A stretch of 64,000 nucleotides of DNA from Siphonodentalium dalli (lineage: Eukaryota > Mollusca > Scaphopoda > Gadilida > Siphonodentaliidae). Under the pieces are notes generated by a model. The model was not told the origin of the DNA. It did not search any database and worked only from the letters and a program-made list of their open reading frames with translations. The DNA is taken from contig CP136067.1 in assembly GCA_032622095.1 (NCBI GenBank), forward strand, positions 63,808,893 to 63,872,892, in the 5' to 3' direction. This document shows positions 1 to 11,907 of this stretch, one piece after another (the first letter of the stretch is position 1; the number at the start of each line of letters is the position of its first letter). The position numbers and the translations under genes are program-made.

Positions 1-340
1 AATGGTCGGAAAAAACTGCCGAAAACGGAAAAAAATTTGGCGGTGCTGCAACATATGATCGAAAGGGAAAAAATGCCATACGTGCCTGAAATTTTTTTCC
101 GACCCCCCCCCCCCCCTGTGCAAATAGGTTTATTTGTACCTAAATATTCACATATATGTTCATATTTTTTTATTCATTTAAATTTGTTTAAATCAAAATT
201 TAGAAAAACTAACGCCATTATACACTCTGCCAGGGCACCTTGAGTCACCAAACCAAATTTCGTTGAAATCTGGGCACCAAAATTAACAAAGACATGTTGG
301 TCTCAACTTTACTCTAGTTTTATATATGTATATATATAAA
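1..340. other. Partial repeat at window edge, no gene
   Basis: The window opens inside A-rich, repeat-like sequence that reads ggtcggaaaaaactgcc and is followed near 95-117 by ttttttccgac and a run of C. The two motifs are inverted relative to each other, as at the ends of a small element, but the left side lies outside the window. No coding is supported in the rest of the segment. Confidence 0.3.
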
Positions 341-825
341 CAGTCCCATGAAACATGTATACATTTATTGATGGACGTGTCATGGGCTCTTCATACAGGA
401 TCGGTTTCATTATTCCGAAGGTTCCATATTCCGAAGGGTTGCTATTCCAAAGGTTCTTATTCAGAAGGTTTGCTATTCTGGGCGTATTTAACCAGAAAAG
501 ATGGGGAACTCTATTACCAAGTACTTAGTACAGTAGTTATTATTACCACAATTTTACAGTTATCCGACTTTATCTGGAAGACCGCCCATTTGACCTCGTC
601 CTTCTGGCACGATCAGGCCCAGAAACAATAAAAATAGCAAACTGCAAAGATCGATATCTAATTATTCTGAGCTTTGATCCTAGGGTGGGTTCCTCGACTC
701 TAATCAAAATTTTTTTTTTCCACCGAAGCCAAAGAAAGAGTAATTTAGGAGCGTCTTATCGGATTGAGTACCTTTAAGTTATTTCCTTCATAAAAAGAGT
801 CTTATTATAAAGAATCCTCTCAGTA
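341..825. repeat. Interspersed repeat with ATTCCGAAGGTT tandem motif
   Basis: Between about 405 and 480 a short degenerate motif, roughly ATTCCGAAGGTT, recurs four to five times. The motif reappears in inverted form at about 2043-2150, on the other side of the hAT-like element at 834-2000. A stretch around cagtcccatgaaacat (343) also recurs in the same orientation at 2231. The element at 834-2000 therefore seems to have inserted into an older repeat. The 101-codon open frame here is not convincing as a gene. Confidence 0.4.
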
Positions 826-833
826 CTTTAGAA

Positions 834-2000
834 TAGAGGTGCCACGACTATTGATTTTGATAATCGATAGTCAATAATCGACTATAATCGATTAATTGTA
901 CCTAATATTAATAACATCAGTGGAAGAATACCGTAATATGGCCTATTGACTGGGTGCTCGTTAACTCAATAACTGCACTGTCGCTGCGGCTGGTCATTTG
1001 AGACATTGGCTGATGTAATTTTTACGTTAATAAAATGCATCACAAACCACTGTTAATGACCAATGAGCACAATGTATTGAATACCAGCACAGTTCTCAGC
1101 GATGTTATAAATACATGTAGTTATAATTTGTGAGTTCAATAGAACGAACGTAGCAATTAATTTTAGTTTTAGGAATAGCCACATAAACAAACAATACAAA
1201 AGTAGGAATGAACAATGGACCGCCGGTTGTTCCTAAATAAAGGAATCATATATTATGGAAACTATAAGTTTCATCAAACTTCCAGAACGTGGTTAACAAT
1301 CACAAACGTGTGCCCCTCCTGCAAATTGCATGACTCAGAGCAATTTAAGTATTTGATAACAGTCTGTTTCAATCAGCAATCACCACACGATATGAGATAG
1401 CCTTTTAATACTAGTAACTTCTAAGTATACATTTGTACTTATACAAACAAAGTACACTTGCAATGCAATTGGGGAGAACATCACTGATTAAAATACCATA
1501 TATATACCGGTATATTGTTCCCTGGTTTTAGAGAGAATGTCAATCAACATCCCATTGGTGACGGTCCAATTAGATTCAATGCGAGTGCATTCAGTTCATT
1601 GAACACGGTGACAGTCGGCACATTTCAAAACATATTGCCACCTTTCAAGTATACTAAAATATACAACAATGTCGCAATGTGTTCAAATCTGCAGTGCGGC
1701 CAAATGTAGAATATAAAACTATCCGACGAGAAACCATGTCGCATCATCAAATGAACTGCCGACTGTTTCCAACATATATCAATAGTACTCATGTTATTGG
1801 AATCTAATTGGTACGCGATCAAAGGATGTTAACACCTCGGTTGTAGATAGAACTGTGTAAAATAAACATGGTATTCATTAAAACCCGGCATCTTCTGACA
1901 TCTGATATAAATAACACAGATTAATCGACGATGGAAATGGTAATCGATTATCGGCTTTATCAACGGTTCATCGATTATACGATTAATCGTGGCACCCCTA
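834..2000. mobile_element. Non-autonomous hAT-like transposon, 8-bp TSD CTTTAGAA
   Basis: The ends are inverted: TAGAGGTGCCACGA on the left and TCGTGGCACCCCTA on the right, followed inward by AATCGAT-rich sequence on both sides. A perfect 8-bp duplication CTTTAGAA lies outside each end (826-833 and 2001-2008), which is the hallmark of hAT insertion. The interior of about 1.1 kb has no transposase-sized frame, so the copy is non-autonomous. A relative lies at 39951-41065. What is seen is the ends and the duplication; the superfamily follows from the 8-bp duplication. Confidence 0.85.
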
Positions 2001-2008
2001 CTTTAGAA

Positions 2009-2490
2009 TATAGAATGAAACTTCAAAATAACAAGTTATAAAAACCTTCTGAATATCGAGGAATATAGAGAACCTTGTCCTTGGGAATGGGAATAGCGAA
2101 ACTTCGGTAATGAACCTTCCATTGCAATGCCAATAGCGAACCTTTGGACATAAAGTGACATGTCGCCGTCCTACGGTCCATACGTATACTACTGACGTGA
2201 TCGTATATCCAAAGTTGTCCAGAAATACAGGCAGTCCTATGAAACATACATTTATCATTTTATAGATGGACGCGTAGATTGCAAATTACGCATTGAAACA
2301 TGTATTGACTACCCCAAATATCTAAAAGAAATAAAAAGATCACTTTATCAATAGCTATAATGTATCATAAATGACCCATATGTGTTAATCACCTTCTATA
2401 TTATTCAAATTCATCAAATGACAAAAAACAAACAAAGCACCATATTCTTAGCCCAAATCAACTGAGATCCACTGGTAACTCAGTCACATC
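2009..2490. other. Repeat remnant and unrecognised sequence
   Basis: This holds the right part of the repeat interrupted by the hAT-like element (inverted CCGAAGGTT-type motifs at 2043-2150) and then AT-rich sequence with no recognisable gene. Two overlapping minus-strand frames of 74-86 codons fall in the repeat and look like chance openings. Confidence 0.3.
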
Positions 2491-3714
2491 CTTAGGCCAA
2501 AAAAAAAAACATCTGTGTTTCCGGTTACCCGACCGACCTGCCGAAATTGGGCCGACCTGGACTTTTTTTTTCAAATTTCAACCCAAATCAAAAAATTTCA
2601 ATCCAAAAAAAAATAAAAAATAAAAAATATTTTTAATTTTTAATTTTTTTTTAATGCATGTCATTGGCATGTAAACACATCAAAATCGTTAAATATATAC
2701 TATATACTATGTTTACATTAAGCAGCAATAATTTTAGATGGAATTTTCAAAAACAATTTACTTCTATTAAAATACATGTCCATTTGTGGTTGCAGATGAA
2801 TCCCAATCTCACCAATAAATCTGCAGTCTTTAAAACCTGCCTGTGGTAATCTTGTTTGTTCAACTCCCATGTCTTATGGGAAGAAGTCTTATCTGCTAGA
2901 GAGCAATATACATGTAGAAGACTTTCTATATCAGAATTTAAAGTTCCTCTCCCCAGTCAATCAAGGATTCATAGTGTTCAGGCATAGTTACTAGTATGTA
3001 TACAGACAGTATAAAGATGACTGCATGTCTACCATATCAAACACCCTTCTGGGATGGGCACTAAAAAGCACATGAAATTATCTACTGGTTTGTTTGGGTA
3101 TATAAAACTTACAAGCATGCATATGCCAATTTGAATGCTGAGGTGTGGTACCTCAGTCAAGGTGTGGCCTGTGGTACCATTTTCAGTGTGGTGTGGGACT
3201 TTATATTTCAGTGCAGTTGAGGGATGTCTGAGGAACATTTACACCCTGTGCAATGTGTCTGAGGTGCATGTGAGATATGCGTCTTAGGTCCTGAGGTGTA
3301 TGACCAAATATTTAAGTGAGGTTTGAATTAATATCATACAAGTTATGTTATTATAAAGTAATAGTGTATGTCTTGGGCCTGTTGATATGTCAATATTGTG
3401 CTCTGAGAAAGATGTGCCACCACAATCTAAACTGAGAGAATAATTACAAGAGAGCTGCATAATTGAGTGCCTGGGTGGCATTTGTTTGTTCACATTGACA
3501 ATACTTATCATATTATTGTGCTACATTAACTGTTTACTTGCAATATACATGGACAGCCTTAACACAAGTATAAAGAGTAAGCATTAATGTACTTCTTAAC
3601 TGTTCGGGGAAAAAATAAAAAAATATTACCAAAAAAAAAAAAATCCCTACCTACCTACCTGGATTTTTTTGGCACCGTAATAGGAAACAAATATTTTATT
3701 TTTTTTGGCCTTAC
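2491..3714. mobile_element. TIR element with TAGGCC-poly(A) ends
   Basis: The left end reads cttaggccaaaaaaaaa and runs into tgtttccggttac. The right end is its inverse, ending ttttttggcctta and carrying gtaataggaaaca further in. The inverted ends match over about 50 bp with gaps. Flanking CACATC on the left and CACATT on the right may be a 5-6 bp duplication. The interior is AT-rich and non-coding. A single end of the same family lies at about 61720-61816. The superfamily is not identified. Confidence 0.5.
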
Positions 3715-3797
3715 ACATTCATTAAATTGAAATAATAATGTTTCAGGAAATCAAGTACCGGTAACATATAGTTCTATTGCTTATGAGCGTATCTTCA

Positions 3798-4030
3798 ACA
3801 TATTATGCACACCATTTACCACCCCACCCCTCCCAACCTACATCTCTTTCTCAACTGTTCTTCTCCTCTTGCACTTGCACCCACATTATGTCTATATTAT
3901 AATTATTGTATTATTATAGGGCTCTGACACATAAGCCATGGCTTCCACAGAGCCCCATTACTATATTGTAATTTATGTATACTGAGCATCAAATAAAATC
4001 ACTTGAGTTTGAGTTTTGAGTTTGAGTAGG
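3798..4030 (+). repeat. LINE-like 3' end with TTGAG tail
   Basis: A C/T-rich stretch (caccatttaccaccccacc...) leads to aataaaatcac and then the short tandem ttgagtttgagttttgag at about 4003-4026. Short tandem tails of this kind after a polyadenylation-like hexamer are typical of 3' ends of CR1/L2-like LINEs. No reverse transcriptase is present upstream, so this would be a heavily 5'-truncated copy. Confidence 0.45.
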
Positions 4031-4062
4031 TGTTTTGGGTTGTCCATACGTACTGAACTGAC

Positions 4063-5312
4063 CAGGTCTGGCAAATGTGAGAATACAGCTACAATAGCTG
4101 TATTCAGCTAACCTAACTGTATTCAGCTATATATTATACTCTCAAACCGGCTGTTTTTCGATAATAAACTAGAAGCGCTAATTTGCGCATCAAAATTAGG
4201 CTACCCTATTCTCCGGCCACCCTCAACCAAATCAAAATCGTCGCTTGTGTTCTGACAAAGTGTTGCCTTTTGTCGGCACGGCGATGGTGATTATTTATGT
4301 GTGAAAACTTACTACGGCGGTCGATGTCGGTCATAACGGTTAATAACTCTCTTATGCAATGCGGAATACCTTGAAAAATACATTAAATACAATATTTATC
4401 ACCGAAGATGGAACATCTTAATCATTCCCGGAAGTATCAATATGATGCTGCTAAAACGCAGTTTGGTTGGTGCGTTAAAACAGGTAAAAAGGGGAACATC
4501 TCTAGCCAGAGTTTAACCGAGCGAGTTCCACTCACTGCATGAGCTGATTCTCTCCAAAAATACGGAAACGCATACTTGTATGTCGAATCGCGAAAATACA
4601 AATACCAATGTTATGTTTAGTAAGTTTTCACACATTATATATTTTCCCGCCAAAACAGATTGAATAGACTCAATAGTTCTGACTCGCTAACGACCAGGAC
4701 TTAATGTTTGAAATACTTCAGAAATTATATAAGTCGCATTTTCATTTCAGTTGTCCCTATGTTGTGCCATACATTTGCAATATGCCGCACAATATCTGTA
4801 TATACAGTTATGAATAGTTACCAGTATCGCTCACAAACCGCTAGTGGTATGTAATTCTAAATGCTTGATATAGGTACACCATTCTAACGCCCCCTACCGC
4901 CGTACCGGTTTAGCATCGGGAAGAAGTAAACGAGTGTTTGGGATGAATTTGATCTTTATTTTATAAGTTAGTTAATGAATGCATTTGCAGAAAATAGTCC
5001 CCAGAATATTTACTGACATCGACCACAGTAGTAAGTTTTCACACAAAATCAGAATTGCCGTGTCGACAAAACTTCAAAAGGCAACACTTTGTGACGAGTT
5101 TGTGACTTGTCAGAACACAAGCGACAATTTTGATTTGGTTGAGGGTGACTGGAGTGGTAGCCTAATTTTGATGCGCAAATTAGCGCTTCTAGTTTATTAT
5201 CGAAAAACAGCCGGTTTGAGAGTATAATATATAGCTGAATACAGCTAGGTTAGCTGAATACAGCTATTCACCTAGGCTATTGTAGCTGTAATTCTCACAT
5301 TTGCCAGACCTG
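4063..5312. mobile_element. Foldback DNA transposon, 5-bp TSD CTGAC
   Basis: The left arm runs from 4063 (CAGGTCTGGCAAATGTGAG) to about 4333. The right arm, about 5003-5312, is its inverse and ends CTCACATTTGCCAGACCTG. The arms are about 270-310 bp. They include the doubled motif tgtattcagct and the stretch around gcgctaatttgcgcatc. CTGAC is duplicated directly outside both ends (4058-4062 and 5313-5317). A 5-bp duplication with CAG-type ends would fit a hAT5-like element, but this is inference. The 82-codon frame at 4979-5227 lies in the right arm and is not a gene. Confidence 0.75.
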
Positions 5313-5317
5313 CTGAC

Positions 5318-5838
5318 GTAATCATATTATAATTGGTCTTTTTAGAGTTATTTAAAAGTTGTCCCTTGACCTCCCCCTTAACTTAAGTTGTTATATAGCT
5401 GTTTCCCTTAGATAATGATAATTGGTACTGAATACAAACCTAGTATTATAAAATATAACAATAAATGTTGATGTTTTCATTTATACTTTAAAGCATCCCA
5501 AATTTTCAAAATTACCTCTAATCCAAAAAAGAAGCTTTCTGATTGGCTGTGAGTCTATGAGTGTGCGGACGTTTCGTACCACATCGTACCACTACCACGG
5601 ACGTTTTGGTACAAAAATGATACATTCTTAGACTCTGTAAGTATGTAATGTTTTTAATTCACGGGGTTCGGTATCACGTCACATATGGGTAATCGGTAGT
5701 TTATAATATATGTCCCGTTCTCGGTGTGCATTTGTATAGTGTCGACGTCCGGATTGAATACTCGTCATTCGTTATGCATGCGTGCCGTCCAATCATTTGT
5801 CCGTCGAGCCGGCTATCTGTCTTTTAAAACCGTCGCTA
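5318..5838. other. No feature recognised
   Basis: AT-rich at first, then richer in CpG from about 5560 (tgcggacgtttcgtacc, gtcgacgtccgg). I see no gene, terminal repeat or RNA. Confidence 0.3.
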
Positions 5839-6000
5839 CCAGGGGTGGCGCCAAGGGGGGGGGTCAGGGGGGCTACAGCCCCCCCCCGTCGGGGATGGGC
5901 AGCCCCCCCCCCCCCCCCCCCCCGTCGGGGATATCTGCCAAATTCGTCGGGGAGATAAAATTATGCAAAGACGATAAACATTGGAAAATCCGCGACTCGA
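5839..6000. repeat. G/C-homopolymer-rich repeat fragment
   Basis: The stretch begins caggggtggcgccaagg, contains long G and then C runs, and repeats the motif cgtcgggga three times (about 5888, 5923 and 5945). Similar wording (tcggggaa, ggcgccacc) occurs just after the large palindrome at 11737-11760, and ctgtcggggac lies at about 6750. The palindrome at 6778-11734 may therefore have inserted into an older repeat of this kind. Confidence 0.4.
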
Positions 6001-6600
6001 AACACGTGCACTGGTGAGCGCTATTGTGTGGCAACAATAGCAAAGCGATCTGATTGGTAATCAGTGTTGCAATGCTCACACACGTGGCATGTGTCAACAG
6101 TTACTGACAATTAATTATCAGATGATTTCAGGTCACATCATGAATTTTATTCTTTGAAAAGATAGTGTTTCGCCTTGCATGCATTATATCATGCTTACTA
6201 GTACTTCCCCGGGATAGATTATTACTTGAGGGATTTAAAGAATAATAACACAACATAAATTGTGGACTTGATAGAATTTTAATTCAGTGGATTATTGGAT
6301 AATCCTCATCCAACTTTGTTCTCTCCTTCAAATAGCTTTCTGCATCAATTTTTCACATCGTATGTTACCTGAACAAATTTACATCTATTATACGCTCCTA
6401 AATGATGTTCACGGACTCATGGTTCATCCGTCTTTGTAAGTTGATCCAACTACCTGTGGCGAAAGATTTACGGTGAGTTAACTTAAGATCAATTCCATAT
6501 TGTCATTACTATTGTATATGCTGATTTTTTTTCTCCAAATACTCAAGTAAAAGTGACAATTATGATCCCCTAGAACAGTGTGTATGTTGACACCAGAACA
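6001..6600. other. No feature recognised
   Basis: AT-rich sequence without a convincing frame. The longest minus-strand frame (6478-6810) runs into the next GC-rich repeat and has no recognisable domain. Confidence 0.3.
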
Positions 6601-6777
6601 CTCCAGAATCGATCTCAGGCTATGTATTTTCAAAATTTTCGTGGGGGAGGTCCCAAACCCCCCGTGCGAGAGGGGACACACCTCTCGCGCTCTCCCCGGG
6701 GCTGCCTTCGGCAGCCGCCGATGACCTTCGGTCACAGGTCTAGCCCCCCTGTCGGGGACCATAGCCCCTCCGTCGTA
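6601..6777. repeat. GC-rich repeat fragment beside palindrome 1
   Basis: It has gtgggggaggtcccaaacccccc, then gcgagaggggac paired with cctctcgcgc, and gctgccttcggcagc as a tight hairpin. Composition changes abruptly at the TA at 6776-6777, where the large palindrome begins. Confidence 0.4.
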
Positions 6778-9700
6778 GTCCAGGAGATATTGGTCGACCT
6801 CTGCATGCACCCCCCCCCAGGACTCAACTTCACCCCACTAATTTTCTTCCTTAAGGTATCCTCTAATTTTTTTCACTTGTTAACAAGAAAAAAAAGTGGC
6901 CGCAGAGACTCCAGACAAGATGGCGTCCATCATGGCGGCCATTTTTTTTAAATGCACCATGTCTCTTTGATCGCCGTTATAGTAAAGATGATATCACATG
7001 CGGTCTTGTTTTCTGCTCGATTCGTTATGCTAATATATAACTCTTACAAATTAGCCAAAAATCCGACACCAGAATCCAATATGGCGGCCAAGATGGCCAC
7101 CGAAATGTGAAAATATGCTATTTTTCTGACATGTTACCACCTTTCGTTTGTCTCTGTGGGAAAATGTTGGCATCTTTGCGTCATGTTATACATTTATCAT
7201 ATAGAGGAGTCATTTTCGACCACATGGGGACCATAATATACATTCATTGCGGGATATTTTTGTCCGATATCACGTTTTCCCAAATGCCGGTATAATAGGT
7301 CAAAGCCGAATCTACGTTAATAACGCGATGTAATGTTTCGAATCAATGAATGTTATTGCTATTATAACAACACCCATGCATATATATGTGCAGGAGATAC
7401 CCGAGCTATGATTCCTCTTATACCCGAGTTGAGGAATATTTACCCAAATCCAAGATGGCGGCCAAAATGGCCACCAGAAATAAAAAATCGCCGAAAATCG
7501 CCGATTTTAACATCAGTGAGCATTATTGTCATGAAAACTCCACACCTGCTTACTATTGTGAGTTGGGAACACATAGGCGAAGAACTTTCCTTGTACCATA
7601 TCCAAATAAAATACCCCAAATCCAAAATGGCGCCCACAATGGCGGACAGATTTTGAAAAATTACCGAAATTTCCTCATATTCACATCATTAGGCATTATT
7701 GTCGAGACAACTCCATCCATGCGTATAGTTGAGTTGGAAATACTGAGGAGAAGTAATTACCTTACATCTCAAGCAAGAAATGGTTTTCCAAATCGAAGAT
7801 GGCGGCCAAAATGGCGACCGAAATTTGAAAATACACCTACATTCCTTTACTTTCTTAGGATGGGCGTTATTGTTTCGGGATTTCTACCAACCATTACATG
7901 TTGATATGTATGAATTATTCATTAGGGTTTGGTAAGTGATACTCACAGTCAATATGGCGGCCAAACTGGAGGCCAGAAATTGAAAAGAAGCCGATATTAT
8001 CACATACTAATTTCAACTTTTTGTCATAATATCGATTTGTATAGACGTAACGGTACATAATATAAGCCATATATTAGTTCCAATGTAAGTCGTAGCCTTT
8101 TGGAATGATGAAAACCCACAATCGCGATGTGGCATTTCAAAATCCATTCTCCACTAAGGGCTCATACTGGCCGTAACCGTATATAGGTGCGCCGAATAGT
8201 CATATTATGACTTCCAAGAATCAAAACAACAGTACCTGAGCTTATTCTGAATTGTCACATTCAGCATTATCTAGACCCGTTTCCGTCTCTTCGTCAGATT
8301 AATATACCTCACTCACAACAACAGTTTACTACACTTCTTTGTAGAAGGTGCCACTAATCGGAATGTTTCAAACAATACATATGCCGGTGTCCAGCTCACG
8401 TGTTTGTTTCGAAAGCTTGGAATTCTTAGCGAGCTTCATTCGTGGTATAGCTTATGGTATAATTCAGATGCTACTATAGGCGTCATCTTGTGCGATACAC
8501 TAGAAAGGTATTCGGTCTATGCGTATACTAGCTTTCAGAAGGACCTATCTATCTGCGTATTGTCAGCTTTGGTGGCCAAATGGGGATAACAACGTGTACA
8601 CCTGGTGATCTTCCCAAACAGCCACTTCCCAATATATGGTTCATCAATTCGCATACTCATCTAATGCACTGACGAACCCGGACAACTTCTGAATATGGCT
8701 TCGAATGTTGAAAGCCCGACATTTGACGGATGCATTTCTGCTAAGGCGTAGAAGACCATAATGCATAATATAGCCAAACTCCTTGAACATGATCATAAGA
8801 ACAAGCTTGTTGGCGTCCAGCAATCGTCTCACCGAACAATACACACGGTGCTAGTTTGTGGGTATGTGTCATGATAGTGGAAATGAAATTGGACCATGAC
8901 TGCACCGCCCCTTATTTTGTATGTTTTAGATTCAGACAGGATCTCATGTGTGGCTTTGCTTTCCTTGTATGCTAAGATTGTATGTTTCCATCCGTTTGGA
9001 AGCCGTTCTTAAACAGCTGGACCAGGCGTGTGCCATTGGCTACTGCTGTATAAACCCCACCAAGACTGGAGTATAGTCTTAAAGGTGATACCTTTGATAG
9101 TTTGATATGTCATACTCACGCTGCGTGGTATGGTTCAAGAAAGTACAAATGCTCTTGCATTCAGTTCAACAAACGTTGGTACACCAATTGATTTATTGGT
9201 AACATCACCATTGCGAACATTTTCCTGCATGAGACATTAACTGCTATATTCTAAAGTTATATATAAAGCTATATGACCATAAAGGTCGCGTTTCCCAACG
9301 TCCACAGCCATTGCCATCGAGACTGTAAATTGTTCTTTAAATACATAGTGAAATAAACGCACCACAGTTCCTGACATTTTCTTAATAATACCGCCAACAT
9401 ACTAACACTAACCCTGAGAGAGGATAACAAAAAACACATACATTCATGCTATAAAGACATTATCCTTCAGTCCATCCGACTGTTTTGAGGGAGGCTAGCA
9501 TAGTATTATCCAGACAAAAATGTACGTAGTTGAATCAGAAAGGCTTCGAAACGGATGTGGAAATACAATCTTACCACACCAAATAAAACCGACACGCATG
9601 ACATTCTATATCTTAAACATTCACCAGGTGTAGGGGTGGTGTATACCGTGGCCCATTTCATTCATACTATCATGGCGCATCCATAAACTAGCACCGCGAG

Positions 9701-11734
9701 CATTGTTCCTCTCTGCTGGGAGATATTCGACGAGACAAATGCGGGGCGTCACACAGGTTGCTTCGGATCATGGTCAAGAAGTGTGGTAGTCTGTACACTA
9801 TGGTCTTCTCCTTAGCTGATAGACATCTGCCCAAGGGAATGAGACAGCTAGCAACCTTCGAAACACTGTCGAAGTTGTCCACATATGCCAATACGTTCGC
9901 TGAGTTTGTGAGTTGACGAACCATCTATTGAGAAGTGACTAGCTAACTGGTTCGCCAGGTGTACATGTCGTTATCCCCATGGGGTATGAGACACATACAT
10001 AGAGATGACCTTCTGTAAGCTTGTATAGTCATCGGTCATATGCCTTCATAGTTCAAGATGACGCACAAATATCATATTGAGCAAATATTTAAAATCGTAA
10101 GCTAGACACCGGAAAATGAATTGTTTGAAACGTTATGATTAGAGGGACCCTACTCCCAGGAAGTGGTGAATACTTTGTCGGTGTGAGCTACCTAGATTTA
10201 TCAGACAAAGAAATGGAAGCTGGTCCATATAATTATGGACGTGACGTGGCAAATCCGAATCTGTTATCAGGTAATTGTTCTGATATAACTATTCGGCGCA
10301 CATACGCTTACGGCCATTATCGGCGCTAAGTGGAGAATGGATTTCCAAATGCCACATCGCGATATTAATTGTGGTTTTCATCTTTACAGAAGGATACGAG
10401 CTATGTTATGCGTTTTGATACCTTCAAGTTGAACTGGTAGATGGTGTATGTACAGTTTCGTCCATACATACCGATATTATGACAACAAGTTGAAATTAAG
10501 ATGTGAAAATATCGATTTCTTTTCAATTTGTAGCCGCCAATTTAGCAACGATCTTGGCTGTGAGTATCAATTGCCAAACCCTAATGAATACTTCATGTCA
10601 CTATTCCATATCAACATGTAATGGTGGATAGAAATCGCGAAACAATAACGCCCATCATAAGAAAGTAAAGGAATGTAGACTTGTTTTCAAATTTCGGTCG
10701 CCATTTTGGCCGCCATCTACGATTTGGAAAACAATTTCTTACATGAGATGTAAGATAATAACTTCACCTCAGTATTTCCAACTCAACTGTAAGCATGGGT
10801 GGAGTTGTCTCGACAATAATGCCCAATGATGTGGATATGAGGGAATTTCGGTGATTTTTCAAAATCTGTCCGCCATTGTGGGCGCCATTTTGGATTTGGG
10901 GTACTTTTATTTGGATATGGTACAAGGAAAGTTCTTCGCCTAAGTGTTCCCAACTCACAATAGTAAGCAGGTGTGGAGTTTTCATGACAATAATGCTCAC
11001 TGATGTTAAAATCGGCGATTTTCGGCGATTTTTTATTTCTGGTGGCCATTTTGGCCGCCATCTTGGATTTGGGTAAATATTCCTCAACTCGGGTATAAGA
11101 GGAATCATAGCTCGAGTATCTCCTGCACATATATATGCATGGGTGTTGTTATAATAGCAATAACATTCATTGATTCGAAACATTACATCGCGTTATTAAC
11201 GTAGATTCGGCTTTGACCTATTATACCGGCATTTGGGAAAATGTGATATCGGACACAAATATCCCGCAATGAATGTATATTATGGTCCCCATGTGGTCGA
11301 AAATGACTCCTCTATATGATAAATGTATAACATGACGCAAAGATGCCAACATTTTCCCACAGAGACAAACGAAAGGTGGTAACATGTCAGAAAAATAGCA
11401 TATTTTCACATTTCGGCGGCCATCTTGGCCGCCATATTGGATTCTGGTGTCGGATTTTTGGCTAATTTGTAAGAGTTATATATTATCATAACGAATCGAG
11501 CAGCAAACAAGACCGCATGTGATATCATCTTTACTATAACGGCGATCAAAGAGACATGGTGCATTTTAAAAAAATGGCCGCCATGATGGACGCCATCTTG
11601 TCTGGAGTCTCTGCGGCCACTTTTTTTTCTTGTTAACAAGTGAAAAAAATTAGAGGATACCTTAAGGAAGAAAATTAGTGGGGTGAAGGTGAGTCCTGGG
11701 GGGGGGTGCAGAGGTCGACCAATATCTCCTGGAC
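6778..11734. mobile_element. Giant palindromic TA-flanked element (family 1)
   Basis: The left end is GTCCAGGAGATATTGG, preceded by TA (6776-6777). The right end is its exact inverse, followed by TA (11735-11736). Matching sequence can be followed inward from both ends to a centre near 9268, so the whole 4.96 kb is one degenerate inverted repeat. The outer ~1 kb arms are almost identical, for example 7107-7295 against 11221-11409. Inner sequence still matches but is clearly more diverged (8581-8680 against 9900-9990). The arms carry six AAGATGGCGGCC-type motifs about 150-200 bp apart. No transposase is seen. A TA duplication would fit Tc1/mariner-like mobilisation, but this is inference. Open frames in the arms are mirror copies, not genes. 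Confidence 0.8.
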
Positions 11735-11736
11735 TA

Positions 11737-11907
11737 TCGGGGAAATCCTGGCGCCACCTACGATTGTTATATCTTGGGACTTTTTTCTGGCTCTTGAGAC
11801 TCTTTGAAAGTCCCACAAGTTCAATGTTTATTTTCTCATTATTAAGTCTCACAAACATGTTAAAATTGAGTTCAGACAAAAGTCCCAATACCCATGGACA
11901 TCTTTTA
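11737..11907. other. Spacer between two giant palindromes
   Basis: Only about 170 bp separate the two elements. It begins tcggggaaatcctggcgccacc, like the G/C-rich repeat at 5839-6000 in inverse form, and then becomes T-rich. Confidence 0.4.

Noticed and set aside
7386-7904. 172-codon frame with a mirror at 10783-11130
   Set aside because: It lies in the arms of palindrome 1 and contains the repeated MAAKMA/WRPKW wording from AAGATGGCGGCC units; not conserved as a protein.
5839-11760. Larger hAT-like element with ggtggcgcc ends enclosing palindrome 1
   Set aside because: caggggtggcgcc at 5839 and ggcgccacc at 11753 are inverted, but no 8-bp duplication flanks them and the 5839-6777 interior is patchy, so the boundaries are not supported.
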